Numbered from the stretch's first letter, positions 48,614 through 56,987 are shown. The stretch: DNA of 64,000 nt from CAZRGV01 sp964599655 (GCA_964599655.1 CAZRGV010000005.1:27272-91271); one strand, 5' to 3'. Program-made: numbers and translations. Notes: generated by a model from the letters alone, not told the origin.

Positions 48614-51073
48614 ATGCGCCTCATGCCGCGAATGGGACTTGCGACCATTGGCCTCCTGGGGCTGGTCGCCATCGTGGCGGGAGTTCTCGTCTGGCCATCG
48701 GCCAAGAGGCAAGATCGCGCGGTGGTCACGGATCTTCCCCAGACCTTGAATGAGACTCCGGCGGGACACACTCCAGTGGAAGCGGAGGACGACTCACCGA
48801 CCAGCACGGGGGTGGAGGTTTTTCCCGATCCCAACGCGCCCGGAACCTCCTCGATGGTTTTCGTCGATCCTCTTCTCTTCGAAGACGACATCTCGGGAAC
48901 GGCGCTACGCTTCACGGGACTGGTGCGGAATGAACGCTCGATTCGTGATCGGAGTGAGGCGATTCTGGGGCGTGTGAGCCGGGGTCTGACCGCGCTTCGC
49001 GAGGAGAACCGCCGATTGACATTGGACGAGAATCCCTCGCGCGAGCAGGCGATCCGAGCCATACAGCTCTGGCGTTCGATCGGTTGCCTCTACATGTATG
49101 ACGGCAAGTTTGATGAAGCTGCGACCTGGCTCGAGAAGGCCCGGGAACTGAGCCGCCGACCCGGAATTCCCGAGGAGGATCGGGCTAACCTGCAAGCGCT
49201 CATCGGCATCAATGCGCTCCGACGTGGCGAAATCGCCAACTGCGTGGAATGTCTCGGCCCCTCGAGCTGCATTTTTCCGATCGCGCCCGAGGCCGTGCAT
49301 CAATTGCAGGCTGGCTCTCGCGAAGCGGTCAAGCAATTCACGGCGTACCTCGACGAGTGGCCCGGCGATCTGCGAATCCGCTGGCTCTTGAATCTTGCCT
49401 ACATGACTCTCGGGGAATATCCCGACAAGGTGCCGCCGGCATATCGGATTCCCATGGAGAGGTTCCGTTCGTCGATCGACATTGGCCACTTCAACAACAT
49501 CGCGACCCTCGTGGGCCTGGACGCGAGAGGTCCGGGCCTGGCGGGCGGCAGTATCTTCGACGACTTCAATGGCGACGGCCTGCTCGACCTCTTCGCAAGC
49601 TCGCTCGATCCCGACCGAGGCGCCTCGCTCTTTGTGAATCGAGGAGATGGCACCTTCGAGGATCGGTCCTCCTCGGCGGGTCTCGACGACCAGGTCTATG
49701 CGCTGAACGTCGCGCGCGCCGATTTCGACAACGACGGAAACCTCGATGTCTTGCTTCTGCGAGGCGGCTGGGAGGTTCCAACCCGGCTCTCCTTGCTCAG
49801 AAACAAGGGGGGCGGGGTGTTTGAGGATGTGACCGTCGCCAGCGGCCTCGACGAACCCATCGCGACTGAGTCAGCCGTCTGGGGTGATTACGACAACGAC
49901 GGATGGATCGACCTCTTCGTCTGCGGCGAATACCGGCTGAACTCCAACGATTTCCGGAACCTTTGCCGGCTGTACCACAACAATGGCGACGGTACCTTCG
50001 ACGACGTTGCCAGCGAGGCCGGAGTCACCAATAATCGATTTGCCAAGGGATCGGCCTGGGGGGACTATGACGGCGACGGCTTGCTAGATCTGTTTGTTTC
50101 TAATATGTGTATGGGAAAATATATGCCGAGCCGGCTCTACCATAACGAAGGAAACGGCCGGTTCCGCGACGTGGCTGAAGAGGTGGGAATCAAAGGCTCG
50201 GAATTCAGCTTTTCCTGCATGTTCTGGGACTACGACAACGACGGGCGGCTCGACCTCTATGTCAGCGACTACGGGGCGTCACTGGCGGAAGCCGTGGCCG
50301 GCTACATGGGCCTGCCTGTCCGAGAGAACCTCCATCCCCGCCTGTACCGCAATCTGGGCAAAGAGGGATTCCGTGAAGTGAGCGCGGAGGTGAGATTGAA
50401 CCGTCCACTCGCGGCGATGTCCGTCAATATTGGAGATATCGATAATGATGGCTATCTCGACCTTTATCTCGGAACGGGTTGGATGACCTATTCAGGCCTG
50501 ATTCCGAACGTCCTGCTCAAGAACGTCGACGGGGAACGTTTCGAGGACGTGACGGACGCTTCGGGGACTGGTCATCTTCAAAAAGGGCACGGGATCTCGT
50601 TTGGCGACTGGGATTGTGACGGAGACCAGGATATCTTCGTGGTTCACGGCGGCGGTTACCCTGGGGACAAGGCGTTCAACGCCCTTTTCCAAAATCCAGG
50701 CCATGGCCGGCACTGGCTCAAGATCAAGCTTGAGGGCACCCGGACCAATCGCGCGGCCCTCGGAGCCAGAATTCAGGTGGATCTGAAATCGCCGGACGGC
50801 TCGACCCGATCGATCTACCGAGTCATCGGAGATAACGGAAGCTTCGGAGGCAATAGCCTCTTCGAGCTGATCGGCTTGCTCGATGCACCGTCCGTCGATC
50901 GCCTGACCGTGACTTGGCCGGCGAGCAAGACGACCCAGACCTTTCGGAATATCGCGGCCGACCAGTTCCTCGTGATCACCGAAGGAAACGACTCGTACAC
51001 AGTCCGGAAACAGCCGGTACTCTCTCCTCCAAGAACCACGACTCCGGTGGAATCGAGCGAAAACGCCGAATAG
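48614..51073 (+). CDS. CRTAC1 family protein (FG-GAP/VCBS repeats + ASPIC/UnbV)
   Basis: The protein is 819 residues from ATG 48614, preceded by GGGGGGAG with 9-nt spacing; ATG 48548 is an alternative. After a signal anchor and a TPR-like helical region (~110-260), at least seven calcium-binding VCBS/FG-GAP blades follow, with motifs such as FDDFNGDGLLDLF, ADFDNDGNLDVL, GDYDNDGWIDLF, GDYDGDGLLDLF, WDYDNDGRLDLY, GDIDNDGYLDLY and GDWDCDGDQDIF. An ASPIC/UnbV domain (LGARIQVDLKSPDGS, LTVTWPASKTTQTF) closes the protein. This makes an integrin-like propeller outside the cytoplasm, probably for adhesion or surface complexes. The family is expanded in planctomycetes. Confidence 0.93.
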   Translation: MRLMPRMGLATIGLLGLVAIVAGVLVWPSAKRQDRAVVTDLPQTLNETPAGHTPVEAEDDSPTSTGVEVFPDPNAPGTSSMVFVDPLLFEDDISGTALRFTGLVRNERSIRDRSEAILGRVSRGLTALREENRRLTLDENPSREQAIRAIQLWRSIGCLYMYDGKFDEAATWLEKARELSRRPGIPEEDRANLQALIGINALRRGEIANCVECLGPSSCIFPIAPEAVHQLQAGSREAVKQFTAYLDEWPGDLRIRWLLNLAYMTLGEYPDKVPPAYRIPMERFRSSIDIGHFNNIATLVGLDARGPGLAGGSIFDDFNGDGLLDLFASSLDPDRGASLFVNRGDGTFEDRSSSAGLDDQVYALNVARADFDNDGNLDVLLLRGGWEVPTRLSLLRNKGGGVFEDVTVASGLDEPIATESAVWGDYDNDGWIDLFVCGEYRLNSNDFRNLCRLYHNNGDGTFDDVASEAGVTNNRFAKGSAWGDYDGDGLLDLFVSNMCMGKYMPSRLYHNEGNGRFRDVAEEVGIKGSEFSFSCMFWDYDNDGRLDLYVSDYGASLAEAVAGYMGLPVRENLHPRLYRNLGKEGFREVSAEVRLNRPLAAMSVNIGDIDNDGYLDLYLGTGWMTYSGLIPNVLLKNVDGERFEDVTDASGTGHLQKGHGISFGDWDCDGDQDIFVVHGGGYPGDKAFNALFQNPGHGRHWLKIKLEGTRTNRAALGARIQVDLKSPDGSTRSIYRVIGDNGSFGGNSLFELIGLLDAPSVDRLTVTWPASKTTQTFRNIAADQFLVITEGNDSYTVRKQPVLSPPRTTTPVESSENAE

Positions 51074-51193
51074 CATCGCGACCCGCGGTCTTCGACCGCA
51101 TCGGAAAGGGCTGTCGACTTCCTCTGATCGCGGCCGTATCCTGGGACGGGCGGTTCGGAGTCGGAATCGCTTCGGTCGGGTGAGGCGTGCGTG

Positions 51194-52069
51194 ATGCCAG
51201 CGTTGAGTGAACGAACGTTTGAGACGGGCAAGGTCGCCCTGAATTACGCCGAAGGACCGGAGTCGGGCCCTCCACTCGTTCTCTTACATGGTGTGACCCG
51301 TCGCTGGCAGGATTTTCTGCCCATCATACCGAACCTTTCGTTTCGCTGGCAGGTCCACGCGCTAGATCTTCGAGGCCACGGACGATCCGGGCGCACGCCA
51401 GGCTCGTATCGCGTGATCGACTACGTCGAGGACGTGGTGGCGTTCCTCCGGACCGGTCTCGACGAGCCGGCGGTCCTCCTGGGACATTCCCTGGGCGCGA
51501 TGATCGCCGCGGCCGTGACAGCCGCCTCACCAAGCCGGGTTCGCGCCCTCGTGCTCGAAGATCCTCCATTCGCGATGATGGGCGACCGGATCGGAGAAAC
51601 CGCTTACCTTGACCTATTTCGAGGATATCAGGGTCTTGCGGGCTCCATCCGAAGCGTCGAGGAGGTCGCGACCGCGCTCGCCGAAGTTCGCATCGCCGCT
51701 CCGGGTCAGGCCGTGCCCTCGAGGCTCGGGGATCTGCGAGACGCGACCTCGCTCCGCTTCTCAGCCGCTTGTCTTCGTCAGCTTGACCCCGGCGTTCTAG
51801 AACCGATCGTGGACGGGCGTTGGCTCGAGGAGTACCCCCTCGAAGCGATCCTTCGCCGGATCGTCTGTCCGACCCTGCTGATTCAAGGGGATTTCGCCCT
51901 GGGTGGCGCCTTGCCAGACGACTACGCGGCCGAACTCCTTTCCATGATTGGCCCCGCCGCACACGTTCGGCTTTCCGGAGTCGGCCACCAGATCCATTCA
52001 ATGCAGACCGAGACAATGCTCCGACTGGTGATCGAGTTCCTGGAATCACTCGATGGCTCGGATTCTTGA
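51194..52069 (+). CDS. Alpha/beta hydrolase
   Basis: The protein is 291 residues from ATG 51194, with GTGAGGCG upstream. The HG oxyanion motif is at residues 32-33 (LLHGVTRRW), the nucleophile elbow is GHSLG with Ser99, and the catalytic His lies in GVGHQIH near the C-terminus; the acid is probably the Asp in LIQGDFALGG. It may be an esterase, lactonase or epoxide-hydrolase-like enzyme acting in the cytoplasm, with an unknown substrate. Its stop is 12 nt before the amidohydrolase start, so the two probably form an operon and may act in one catabolic step series. Confidence 0.9.
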   Translation: MPALSERTFETGKVALNYAEGPESGPPLVLLHGVTRRWQDFLPIIPNLSFRWQVHALDLRGHGRSGRTPGSYRVIDYVEDVVAFLRTGLDEPAVLLGHSLGAMIAAAVTAASPSRVRALVLEDPPFAMMGDRIGETAYLDLFRGYQGLAGSIRSVEEVATALAEVRIAAPGQAVPSRLGDLRDATSLRFSAACLRQLDPGVLEPIVDGRWLEEYPLEAILRRIVCPTLLIQGDFALGGALPDDYAAELLSMIGPAAHVRLSGVGHQIHSMQTETMLRLVIEFLESLDGSDS

Positions 52070-52081
52070 GGGGATCGCACC

Positions 52082-53356
52082 ATGAAGACCGCCCGGGGGA
52101 CGATGCGCATCTCGAATGGCCAGCTCGTGGACGGAACGGGATCGCCCGCGGTTCCCGACGCTGCCGTTATCGTCAAGGACGGACGCATCACGTATGCCGG
52201 ACCCGCGGTCGGCGCTCCCGAGGTTCCGCCCGACGCGGATTGGATCGATGCCAGGGGTGGCACGATCTTGCCGGGTCTGGTCGAGGCCCACTTCCATCCG
52301 ACGTATTTCAATGTTGCCGAACTCGCGGACCTCGATATCAAGTATCCCGTCGAGTACGTGACCATCCTCGCGGCCTGCAACGCGAGGCTCGCCCTGGAGT
52401 GCGGCTATACCTCGGCTCGGAGCGGCGGTAGCCTGCATAACATCGACGTTTGGCTCAAGAAGGCGATCGAAGAAGACCTCATTCCTGGCCCTCGGCTCGC
52501 GGCCAGCGGGCGCGAAATCTGCGGGGCAGGGGGGCTGATGGACTGGAACGCCGACCACCTGAAACTCGGCATGGAAGGCTTGATTCTCCTGATCAACGGC
52601 CCCGACGACGGCCGCAAGGCCGTGCGAAAACTCGTCAAGGACGGCGTCGAATGGATCAAAACCTACCCCACCGGAGATGCGGCCGCTCCGGACACGGCCG
52701 ATCATCACACCCTCTGCATGACCTTCGAGGAAATGGCGGCCGTGGTCTCCGAGGCGCACAACTACCGTCGCAAGGTCACCGGCCACTGCCGGGCGAACCT
52801 GGGAATCAAGAACGCTCTTCGGGCTGGTTTCGACTGCCTGGAACATGGGACGTTCATGGATCAGGAGGCCCTCGACATGCTCCTCGAGCGCGACACCCCC
52901 GTCGTTCCCGCGCTTCAGTTCGAATACGCCAGCATCGTGAAAGGGCCCGATTTCGGCATGCCTCAAGCCGTGGTTGAGGGACATAAGGAAACCCTGGAAG
53001 GTGGCGCGGAGAGCGCGCGGATGATTCTCAAAGCCGGAGGACGGCTCGGCATGGGAGGCGACTACGGTTTCGCCTGGAACCCACACGGTGACTATGCCAA
53101 GGAGCTCAGCTTCTTCGTCCACCACGTCGGATTCACACCGCTGGAGACCCTCCGTTGCGCCACCAAAACCGGCGCCGAAATCATGGGACGCGGCCATGAG
53201 CTCGGTACCCTTGAACCGGGTAAGCTTGCGGATATCTTGATCGTTGACGGCGACGTCCTCGCCGATATCCGAACGCTCGAAGACCGAAGCCGCTTCGTGG
53301 CCGTCGTGCAGGGCGGCGTCATCAAGGCCGGTCAGCTCGCGTCTTCTCGATTTTGA
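52082..53356 (+). CDS. Metal-dependent amidohydrolase (imidazolonepropionase-like)
   Basis: The protein is 424 residues. The HxH metal motif is His70-x-His72 (EAHFHPTY). A Lys that may be carboxylated lies in EWIKTYP, further His ligands are in VTGHCR and LEHGTF, and the metal Asp is in MGGDYGFAW. This is the standard amidohydrolase TIM barrel with a small beta-sandwich at the ends (ISNGQLVDGTG... LVDG and PGKLADILIVDGD). Related proteins hydrolyse cyclic amides, dipeptides or lactones. It sits 12 nt after the alpha/beta hydrolase. A hairpin that could end transcription lies 150 nt beyond the stop. Confidence 0.92.
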   Translation: MKTARGTMRISNGQLVDGTGSPAVPDAAVIVKDGRITYAGPAVGAPEVPPDADWIDARGGTILPGLVEAHFHPTYFNVAELADLDIKYPVEYVTILAACNARLALECGYTSARSGGSLHNIDVWLKKAIEEDLIPGPRLAASGREICGAGGLMDWNADHLKLGMEGLILLINGPDDGRKAVRKLVKDGVEWIKTYPTGDAAAPDTADHHTLCMTFEEMAAVVSEAHNYRRKVTGHCRANLGIKNALRAGFDCLEHGTFMDQEALDMLLERDTPVVPALQFEYASIVKGPDFGMPQAVVEGHKETLEGGAESARMILKAGGRLGMGGDYGFAWNPHGDYAKELSFFVHHVGFTPLETLRCATKTGAEIMGRGHELGTLEPGKLADILIVDGDVLADIRTLEDRSRFVAVVQGGVIKAGQLASSRF

Positions 53357-53506
53357 CTCCGGATCCCGGATCCGGTCGCCATGGCCGGTTCCGTTCGAAA
53401 GCTGTGGCTTGACGCCCGGACACGATCGCCTTATTTTTTCGGCAGAAGGGGTTCGCTCGCGAGAGGCAACCTCACCTGGTCCAGAGTGGCCCCGACGTTC
53501 AGGTTC

Positions 53507-53526
53507 GCCCCGTCGGGGCTCTTTGT
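53507..53526 (+). terminator. Possible Rho-independent terminator after amidohydrolase
   Basis: GCCCCGTCGGGGC (53507-53519) forms a 5-bp GC stem with a 3-nt loop followed by TCTTTGTT. It lies between the amidohydrolase and the convergent ArsR gene. The T-tract is weak. Confidence 0.45.
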
Positions 53527-53678
53527 TCTCGACTCTGGTCCATCACGCGGTAACGGTTGCCGCGACCGGCTCGAACACGACGGAAACCTCGTCGTGGCTT
53601 CCCGGAGACGGCGCATGAAACCGTTCATTCGCGAGATCCTGAGGCGGAACTACTCGACGGGTGTCTCCCGTTTGATGA

Positions 53679-54032
53679 TCACGCCCCTTGGTTCCACTTC
53701 TCGAGCAAGCGGCGCTTCTGCTCCAACTCCGCCTGCACGTTCTGTCGAATCGTGTCGCAGACCAGGTGGCAAAGCTGGTCGACCAGCGGGTCATCCAGGC
53801 GATAGAAGACCTGCAAGCCCTCCTTGCGACGGGCGACCAGCCCCGACTCGGCCATCAGCTTTAGATGCTTCGAGACGTTGGCCTGCCCTCGATGCGTCTC
53901 GGCCACCACCTGCCCCACACTGCGCTCGCCAGCCATCAAGCTCCGAAGGATCGCCAGCCGGGTCGGGTCGGCCAGCATCCGGAACTTCTCTGCCATCAGG
54001 TCCAGCAACTCGTCGGGAATCGTTTCCGGCAT
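53679..54032 (-). CDS. ArsR/SmtB-family transcriptional repressor of the sulfur cluster
   Basis: This 117-residue winged-helix protein has FRMLADPTRLAILRSLMAGE, the recognition segment QANVSKHLKLMAESGLV and the wing RRKEGLQVFYRLDD. Only two cysteines are present, Cys88 and Cys92 (LCHLVC), in the C-terminal helix. The metal-site CxC of ArsR is absent, and the persulfide sensors SqrR/BigR usually pair a Cys near helix 2 with one in helix 5, so this CxxxC is a different arrangement. Being divergent from rhodanese, DsrE, TauE, persulfide dioxygenase-like and SQR genes, it probably represses them and is relieved by sulfane sulfur or oxidation (inference). The start 54032 lies next to an inverted repeat in the shared promoter. 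Confidence 0.9.
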   Translation of the reverse strand: MPETIPDELLDLMAEKFRMLADPTRLAILRSLMAGERSVGQVVAETHRGQANVSKHLKLMAESGLVARRKEGLQVFYRLDDPLVDQLCHLVCDTIRQNVQAELEQKRRLLEKWNQGA

Positions 54033-54056
54033 GGCTTGACTTTATTGCTAATTGGG

Positions 54057-54086
54057 AATATAGTTCATCACGACCACAGTTATATT
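54057..54086. promoter_or_regulatory. Candidate operator/promoter between arsR and the sulfur operon
   Basis: AATATA (54057-54062) and TATATT (54081-54086) form a 6-bp inverted repeat spaced by 18 nt in the 100-nt divergent space. The right arm could also be a -10 box for the plus-strand genes. AT-rich dyads of this kind are usual for ArsR-family binding sites. Confidence 0.45.
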
Positions 54087-54132
54087 GTAGCCCGGAGACG
54101 GCGGTATGGCCAGTCGGAACAGGGAAACACGG

Positions 54133-54339
54133 ATGATGGATTACCTCTTGCCTATCGTGGTGCTGGCCGTCTGGTTCATCCTGGGCCGTTGGGTGTTGCC
54201 CCGGCTGGGTGTGCCGACCTGAATGAGCGGATCGTGCGCGGTGTCACCGCGCGGGGTGAACGAGGCGAAAACGAGCGACGCGACGACCCTGGAGAACCGT
54301 CAATCCGCGATTCAGGAAAACGAGTTGTCGGATCCTTGA
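54133..54339 (+). CDS. Small single-span membrane protein with in-frame TGA, candidate selenoprotein
   Basis: From ATG 54133 a 29-residue peptide (MMDYLLPIVVLAVWFILG, then RWVLPRLGVPT) ends at TGA 54220-54222. If the TGA is read as selenocysteine, translation continues M-S-G-S-C and 33 more residues to TGA 54337-54339, for 68 residues in all. The product would have one membrane helix (~4-20) and a Sec-x4-Cys pair just outside it. A perfect 6-bp stem with a UGUCA loop starts 13 nt after the TGA. AGGG lies 8 nt before the start. The gene is first in the plus-strand sulfur operon, 100 nt from arsR. The conservative reading is a 29-residue membrane peptide ending at 54222. Whether the genome carries selA, selB, selC and selD cannot be seen here. 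Confidence 0.5.
54236..54252 (+). promoter_or_regulatory. SECIS-like hairpin downstream of the in-frame TGA
   Basis: GCGCGG (54236-54241), loop TGTCA (54242-54246) and CCGCGC (54247-54252) give a 17-nt hairpin. The apical loop begins 20 nt after the TGA (19 nt between) and its second base is G. As I recall, bacterial SECIS elements need a G in the first two loop bases and roughly 16-37 nt between UGA and loop; both hold. A GC-rich hairpin could also arise by chance. Confidence 0.45.
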
Positions 54340-54367
54340 CGGGCCAAGCGACGAGGGAGGCAACGCA

Positions 54368-54922
54368 ATGAGATTCCTCATCACAGTGACAATCGTGCTG
54401 GCGAGCACCTCCGTTGTCTTCGCCCAGTCTCCACATCGCATGGGTGCACGAGGCGTTGCTGGAATGGCGGATCGCGGGATGTCGGTTGCCGAGCACGGAA
54501 ACATTCATGCACTGTTGACGAATCATCGAACAATTCAACGGTCCGTCGAGGAGATTCCCGGCGGCGTTCGGACCAGAACGACCACGGCCCAACCGGAACT
54601 GGTGGAGACGTTACGATCGCATGTGCGGCAGATGTCGCGGAGGATCGAGACGGGGTCGCCGGTTCGGCTCTGGGATCCCGTCTTCCGCGGGATCTTCGCA
54701 CACGCCGATGAAATCTCATTGACGTGGGAAAACATCGACGGAGGAATCGTCGTGACCGAGACCTCCGATAACCCGGAAGTCGTGTCGTTGATCCGGGCTC
54801 ATGCCAGGAAGGTGAACACGTTCGTGGCGCAGGGACACCAGGCGGCCAGGCCGCCCTGGGCGGGTGGGCCCGGTCGAGGCATGGGACGTGGTCCGGGTCG
54901 AGGTCCCCGACAAGGACGTTGA
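54368..54922 (+). CDS. Secreted protein of unknown function in sulfur cluster
   Basis: The protein is 184 residues from ATG 54368, with GGGAGG upstream. A signal peptide covers residues 1-19 (FLITVTIVLASTSVVFA). The mature part contains HGNIHALLTNHRTIQRSVEEIPGG, LRSHVRQMSRRIETG and VSLIRAHARKVNTFVAQGH, with several His and Arg residues spaced along helices. The C-terminus is a Gly/Arg/Pro tail (GRGMGRGPGRGPRQGR). No known domain was recognised. His-rich helices could bind a metal or haem. It lies between the small membrane protein and the DsrE gene, so a periplasmic role in sulfur or metal handling is likely (inference). Confidence 0.82.
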   Translation: MRFLITVTIVLASTSVVFAQSPHRMGARGVAGMADRGMSVAEHGNIHALLTNHRTIQRSVEEIPGGVRTRTTTAQPELVETLRSHVRQMSRRIETGSPVRLWDPVFRGIFAHADEISLTWENIDGGIVVTETSDNPEVVSLIRAHARKVNTFVAQGHQAARPPWAGGPGRGMGRGPGRGPRQGR

Positions 54923-55006
54923 GGAGAGTGCGTTCCGCAAGGAAAAAGGCGCGTCCCTGTCGGGGCGTTGTGGATCCGGATCTCTCGAATCATGAAGGAT
55001 TCTCGA

Positions 55007-55435
55007 ATGATTTCCTGGGCACTTCTCACGTCGATCGCCATGATCGGAGCCATTCCGGCGGACACCCCGGATGCAACAGGTGGTCAAACCTCCGCGCCAC
55101 TCAAGGTCGTGGTGCATGTCAACTTCTCGGACTCCGATCAACAGGGTCACGGTTTGAAGAATGTGATGAACATTCTCAAGGATGCGCCAGACACCCAGGT
55201 GGAGGTCGTTTGCCATGCGTTGGGAATCGGGTTGGTGGTGAAGGAACAGTCGAAGCACGCCGAGACGGTGGAGGCCCTTCGAAAGCGGGGCGTACGCTTC
55301 GTGGCGTGTGAGAACACCATGAGAGATCGATCGATCCGCAAGGAGGATCTGCTGCCGGGCGTCGGGACAGTGCCTTCGGGCGCCTTGGAGGTGGTCCGCA
55401 AGCAGCAGCAGGGCTATTCGTACTTCAAACCTTGA
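55007..55435 (+). CDS. Exported DsrE-family protein
   Basis: The protein is 142 residues from ATG 55007, with AAGGA 7 nt upstream. A short signal sequence (~1-20) leads into a DsrE/DsrF-like fold: LKVVVHVNFSDSDQQGHGLKNVMNILKDAPDTQVEVVCHALG, then ALRKRGVRFVACENTMRDRSIRKEDLLPGVGTVPSGALEVVRKQQQGYSYFKP-type ending. Cys in VVCHALG and in VACENTM are the candidate sulfur carriers; ACENTM is the usual DsrE-like active Cys position. DsrE-type proteins bind and pass on sulfane sulfur. Here export suggests action in the periplasm alongside the other sulfur genes. It follows the secreted unknown by 84 nt. Confidence 0.87.
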   Translation: MISWALLTSIAMIGAIPADTPDATGGQTSAPLKVVVHVNFSDSDQQGHGLKNVMNILKDAPDTQVEVVCHALGIGLVVKEQSKHAETVEALRKRGVRFVACENTMRDRSIRKEDLLPGVGTVPSGALEVVRKQQQGYSYFKP

Positions 55436-55502
55436 CGTGGAAATCCATCGAGCGAGGGTGGACTCGTCGACACCCGAGAACCTTGGGAAGGGAGAAGTTG
55501 GC

Positions 55503-56075
55503 ATGAGTGTCGTGAACGTGAGTGTTCAGAGCATCGAGCCGAAGGCGCTGTATGACTTGATTCAAAAGGGTCAATCGATCGAATTGATCGATGTGCGTAC
55601 GCCGGTCGAGTACCGAGAAATCCATGCGGAAAGCGCGCGGTTGGTGCCGCTGGACACACTCGACCCGAAGGCGTTCATGGAAGCAAGGAACGGCGCCAAG
55701 GACGAACCGATTTACTTGATCTGCCGCTCGGGCAAGCGAGGCCAAAAGGGCTGCGAGAAGTTCCTCGACGCCGGTTACACGAACGTCATCAATGTCGAGG
55801 GCGGTACGCAGGCATGGGAGAAAGCCGGTTTGCCTGTGGTCCGCGGCAAGAAGACGATCTCCCTGGAGCGGCAGGTCCGAATCGCGGCGGGTTCCCTGGT
55901 GCTTCTGGGCTCGGCGCTGGGAGCGTTCGTTCATCCCTACTTCCTCGGCCTGGCGGCGCTCGTGGGCGCGGGGCTGGTCTTCGCGGGAATCACGGACACG
56001 TGCGGCATGGGGATGATGCTGGCCAGAATGCCGTGGAACCAGGTTGGAAAGGAAGAGGAAGGGTGTACCCGCTGA
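55503..56075 (+). CDS. Rhodanese domain protein with C-terminal DUF2892 membrane part
   Basis: This 190-residue protein has a rhodanese domain (residues ~10-120) with IELIDVRTPVEYREIHAESA and the active-site loop CRSGKR, where Cys74 carries the persulfide. The loop composition (Cys followed by R-S-G-K-R) is typical of thiosulfate sulfurtransferases. Two membrane helices at ~135-172 form a DUF2892-like part, followed by a cytoplasmic tail with ITDTCGMGMMLARMPWN, whose Cys is conserved in this family. It probably transfers sulfane sulfur at the membrane face. ATG 55503 follows GGGAG. The gene overlaps the TauE/SafE start by 13 nt. Confidence 0.92.
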   Translation: MSVVNVSVQSIEPKALYDLIQKGQSIELIDVRTPVEYREIHAESARLVPLDTLDPKAFMEARNGAKDEPIYLICRSGKRGQKGCEKFLDAGYTNVINVEGGTQAWEKAGLPVVRGKKTISLERQVRIAAGSLVLLGSALGAFVHPYFLGLAALVGAGLVFAGITDTCGMGMMLARMPWNQVGKEEEGCTR

Positions 56076-56962
56076 GCCCCTTGCTCGCGGCGGTTTCCGT
56101 GGCGTCGACGGCCTCATCCGTCGACGGCGGCCTGGCGACCGCGCTGAGTCTGCTCTTCGGCGTGGTCGTCGGATTCTCGCTTGGCCTGACCGGTGGCGGC
56201 GGGTCGATCTTCGCGGTCCCTTTGCTGGTCTACGGCCTCGGCGTCCCCCCCAAGGAAGCGGTGGGGATCTCGCTCGCGGCCGTCGGGGCGACCGCGATGT
56301 TCGGATTCCTTCACCGCCTCCGTGCGGGCGAGGTCGAACTGGGAACCGGTTTGCTCTTCGCCGTCGCGGGCATGCTCGGCGCACCGATTGGAACCGCGAT
56401 CGGTGGATGGATTCCGGGCTCGGTGCTGCTCTTGCTCTTCTCGGTGCTCATGGTCGTTGTCGCCGCTCGAATGTGGCGGAAGGCCACAAAATCCCCCGAG
56501 GAAGCGAGCGTCGTTCGGGCCTCCATCGAGCCGGCCGTTGACGAGCCGGGGCCAACCTGCCGTCGCGACCCGGAAGGAAAGCTCCGATGGACCTCCCGGT
56601 GCGCGGGCCTGCTTTCGGTCGTTGGGCTGATCACAGGGATCCTCTCGGGATTGTTCGGGGTCGGTGGTGGATTCGTGATCGTTCCCGCTCTGGTGTTCTT
56701 TAGCGGGATGGGAATCCATCGCGCCGTGGCGACCTCCTTGATGGTGATCACGCTGATTGGCGCCTCGGGCGTAACCTCCTATGTGATCGCCGGTCGCCCA
56801 CTACCCTTCGAAGTCACAGGTTTGTTCGTCGCAGGCGGGATCGGCGGGATGTGGCTGGGAACATTGCTGAGCCGGCGACTTTCCGGCCCAGGCCTGCAAA
56901 AGATCTTCGCCGCAGCCATCGTCGCCGTGGCAGCGTACATCGTGATCAAGAGCCTCGTTTAA
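56063..56962 (+). CDS. TauE/SafE-family sulfite/sulfonate exporter
   Basis: The protein is 299 residues from GTG 56063, preceded by an AGGAAGAGGAAGG purine stretch. It has about eight membrane helices in two repeats, each with a Gly-rich signature: FSLGLTGGGGSIFAVPLLVYGLG and LSGLFGVGGGFVIVPALVFFSGMG. The family exports sulfite, sulfoacetate or thiosulfate. In a sulfide oxidation cluster it would remove sulfite or thiosulfate formed by the persulfide dioxygenase/rhodanese steps. The 13-nt overlap with the rhodanese gene implies translational coupling. Confidence 0.93.
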   Translation: MYPLSPLLAAVSVASTASSVDGGLATALSLLFGVVVGFSLGLTGGGGSIFAVPLLVYGLGVPPKEAVGISLAAVGATAMFGFLHRLRAGEVELGTGLLFAVAGMLGAPIGTAIGGWIPGSVLLLLFSVLMVVVAARMWRKATKSPEEASVVRASIEPAVDEPGPTCRRDPEGKLRWTSRCAGLLSVVGLITGILSGLFGVGGGFVIVPALVFFSGMGIHRAVATSLMVITLIGASGVTSYVIAGRPLPFEVTGLFVAGGIGGMWLGTLLSRRLSGPGLQKIFAAAIVAVAAYIVIKSLV

Positions 56963-56987
56963 TCGGAACCGATCGAGGAGCGAACCG

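Noticed and set aside
53381..54136. 251-codon plus frame across the ArsR gene
   Set aside because: It is antisense to arsR, with Pro/Arg/Ser-rich shadow composition.
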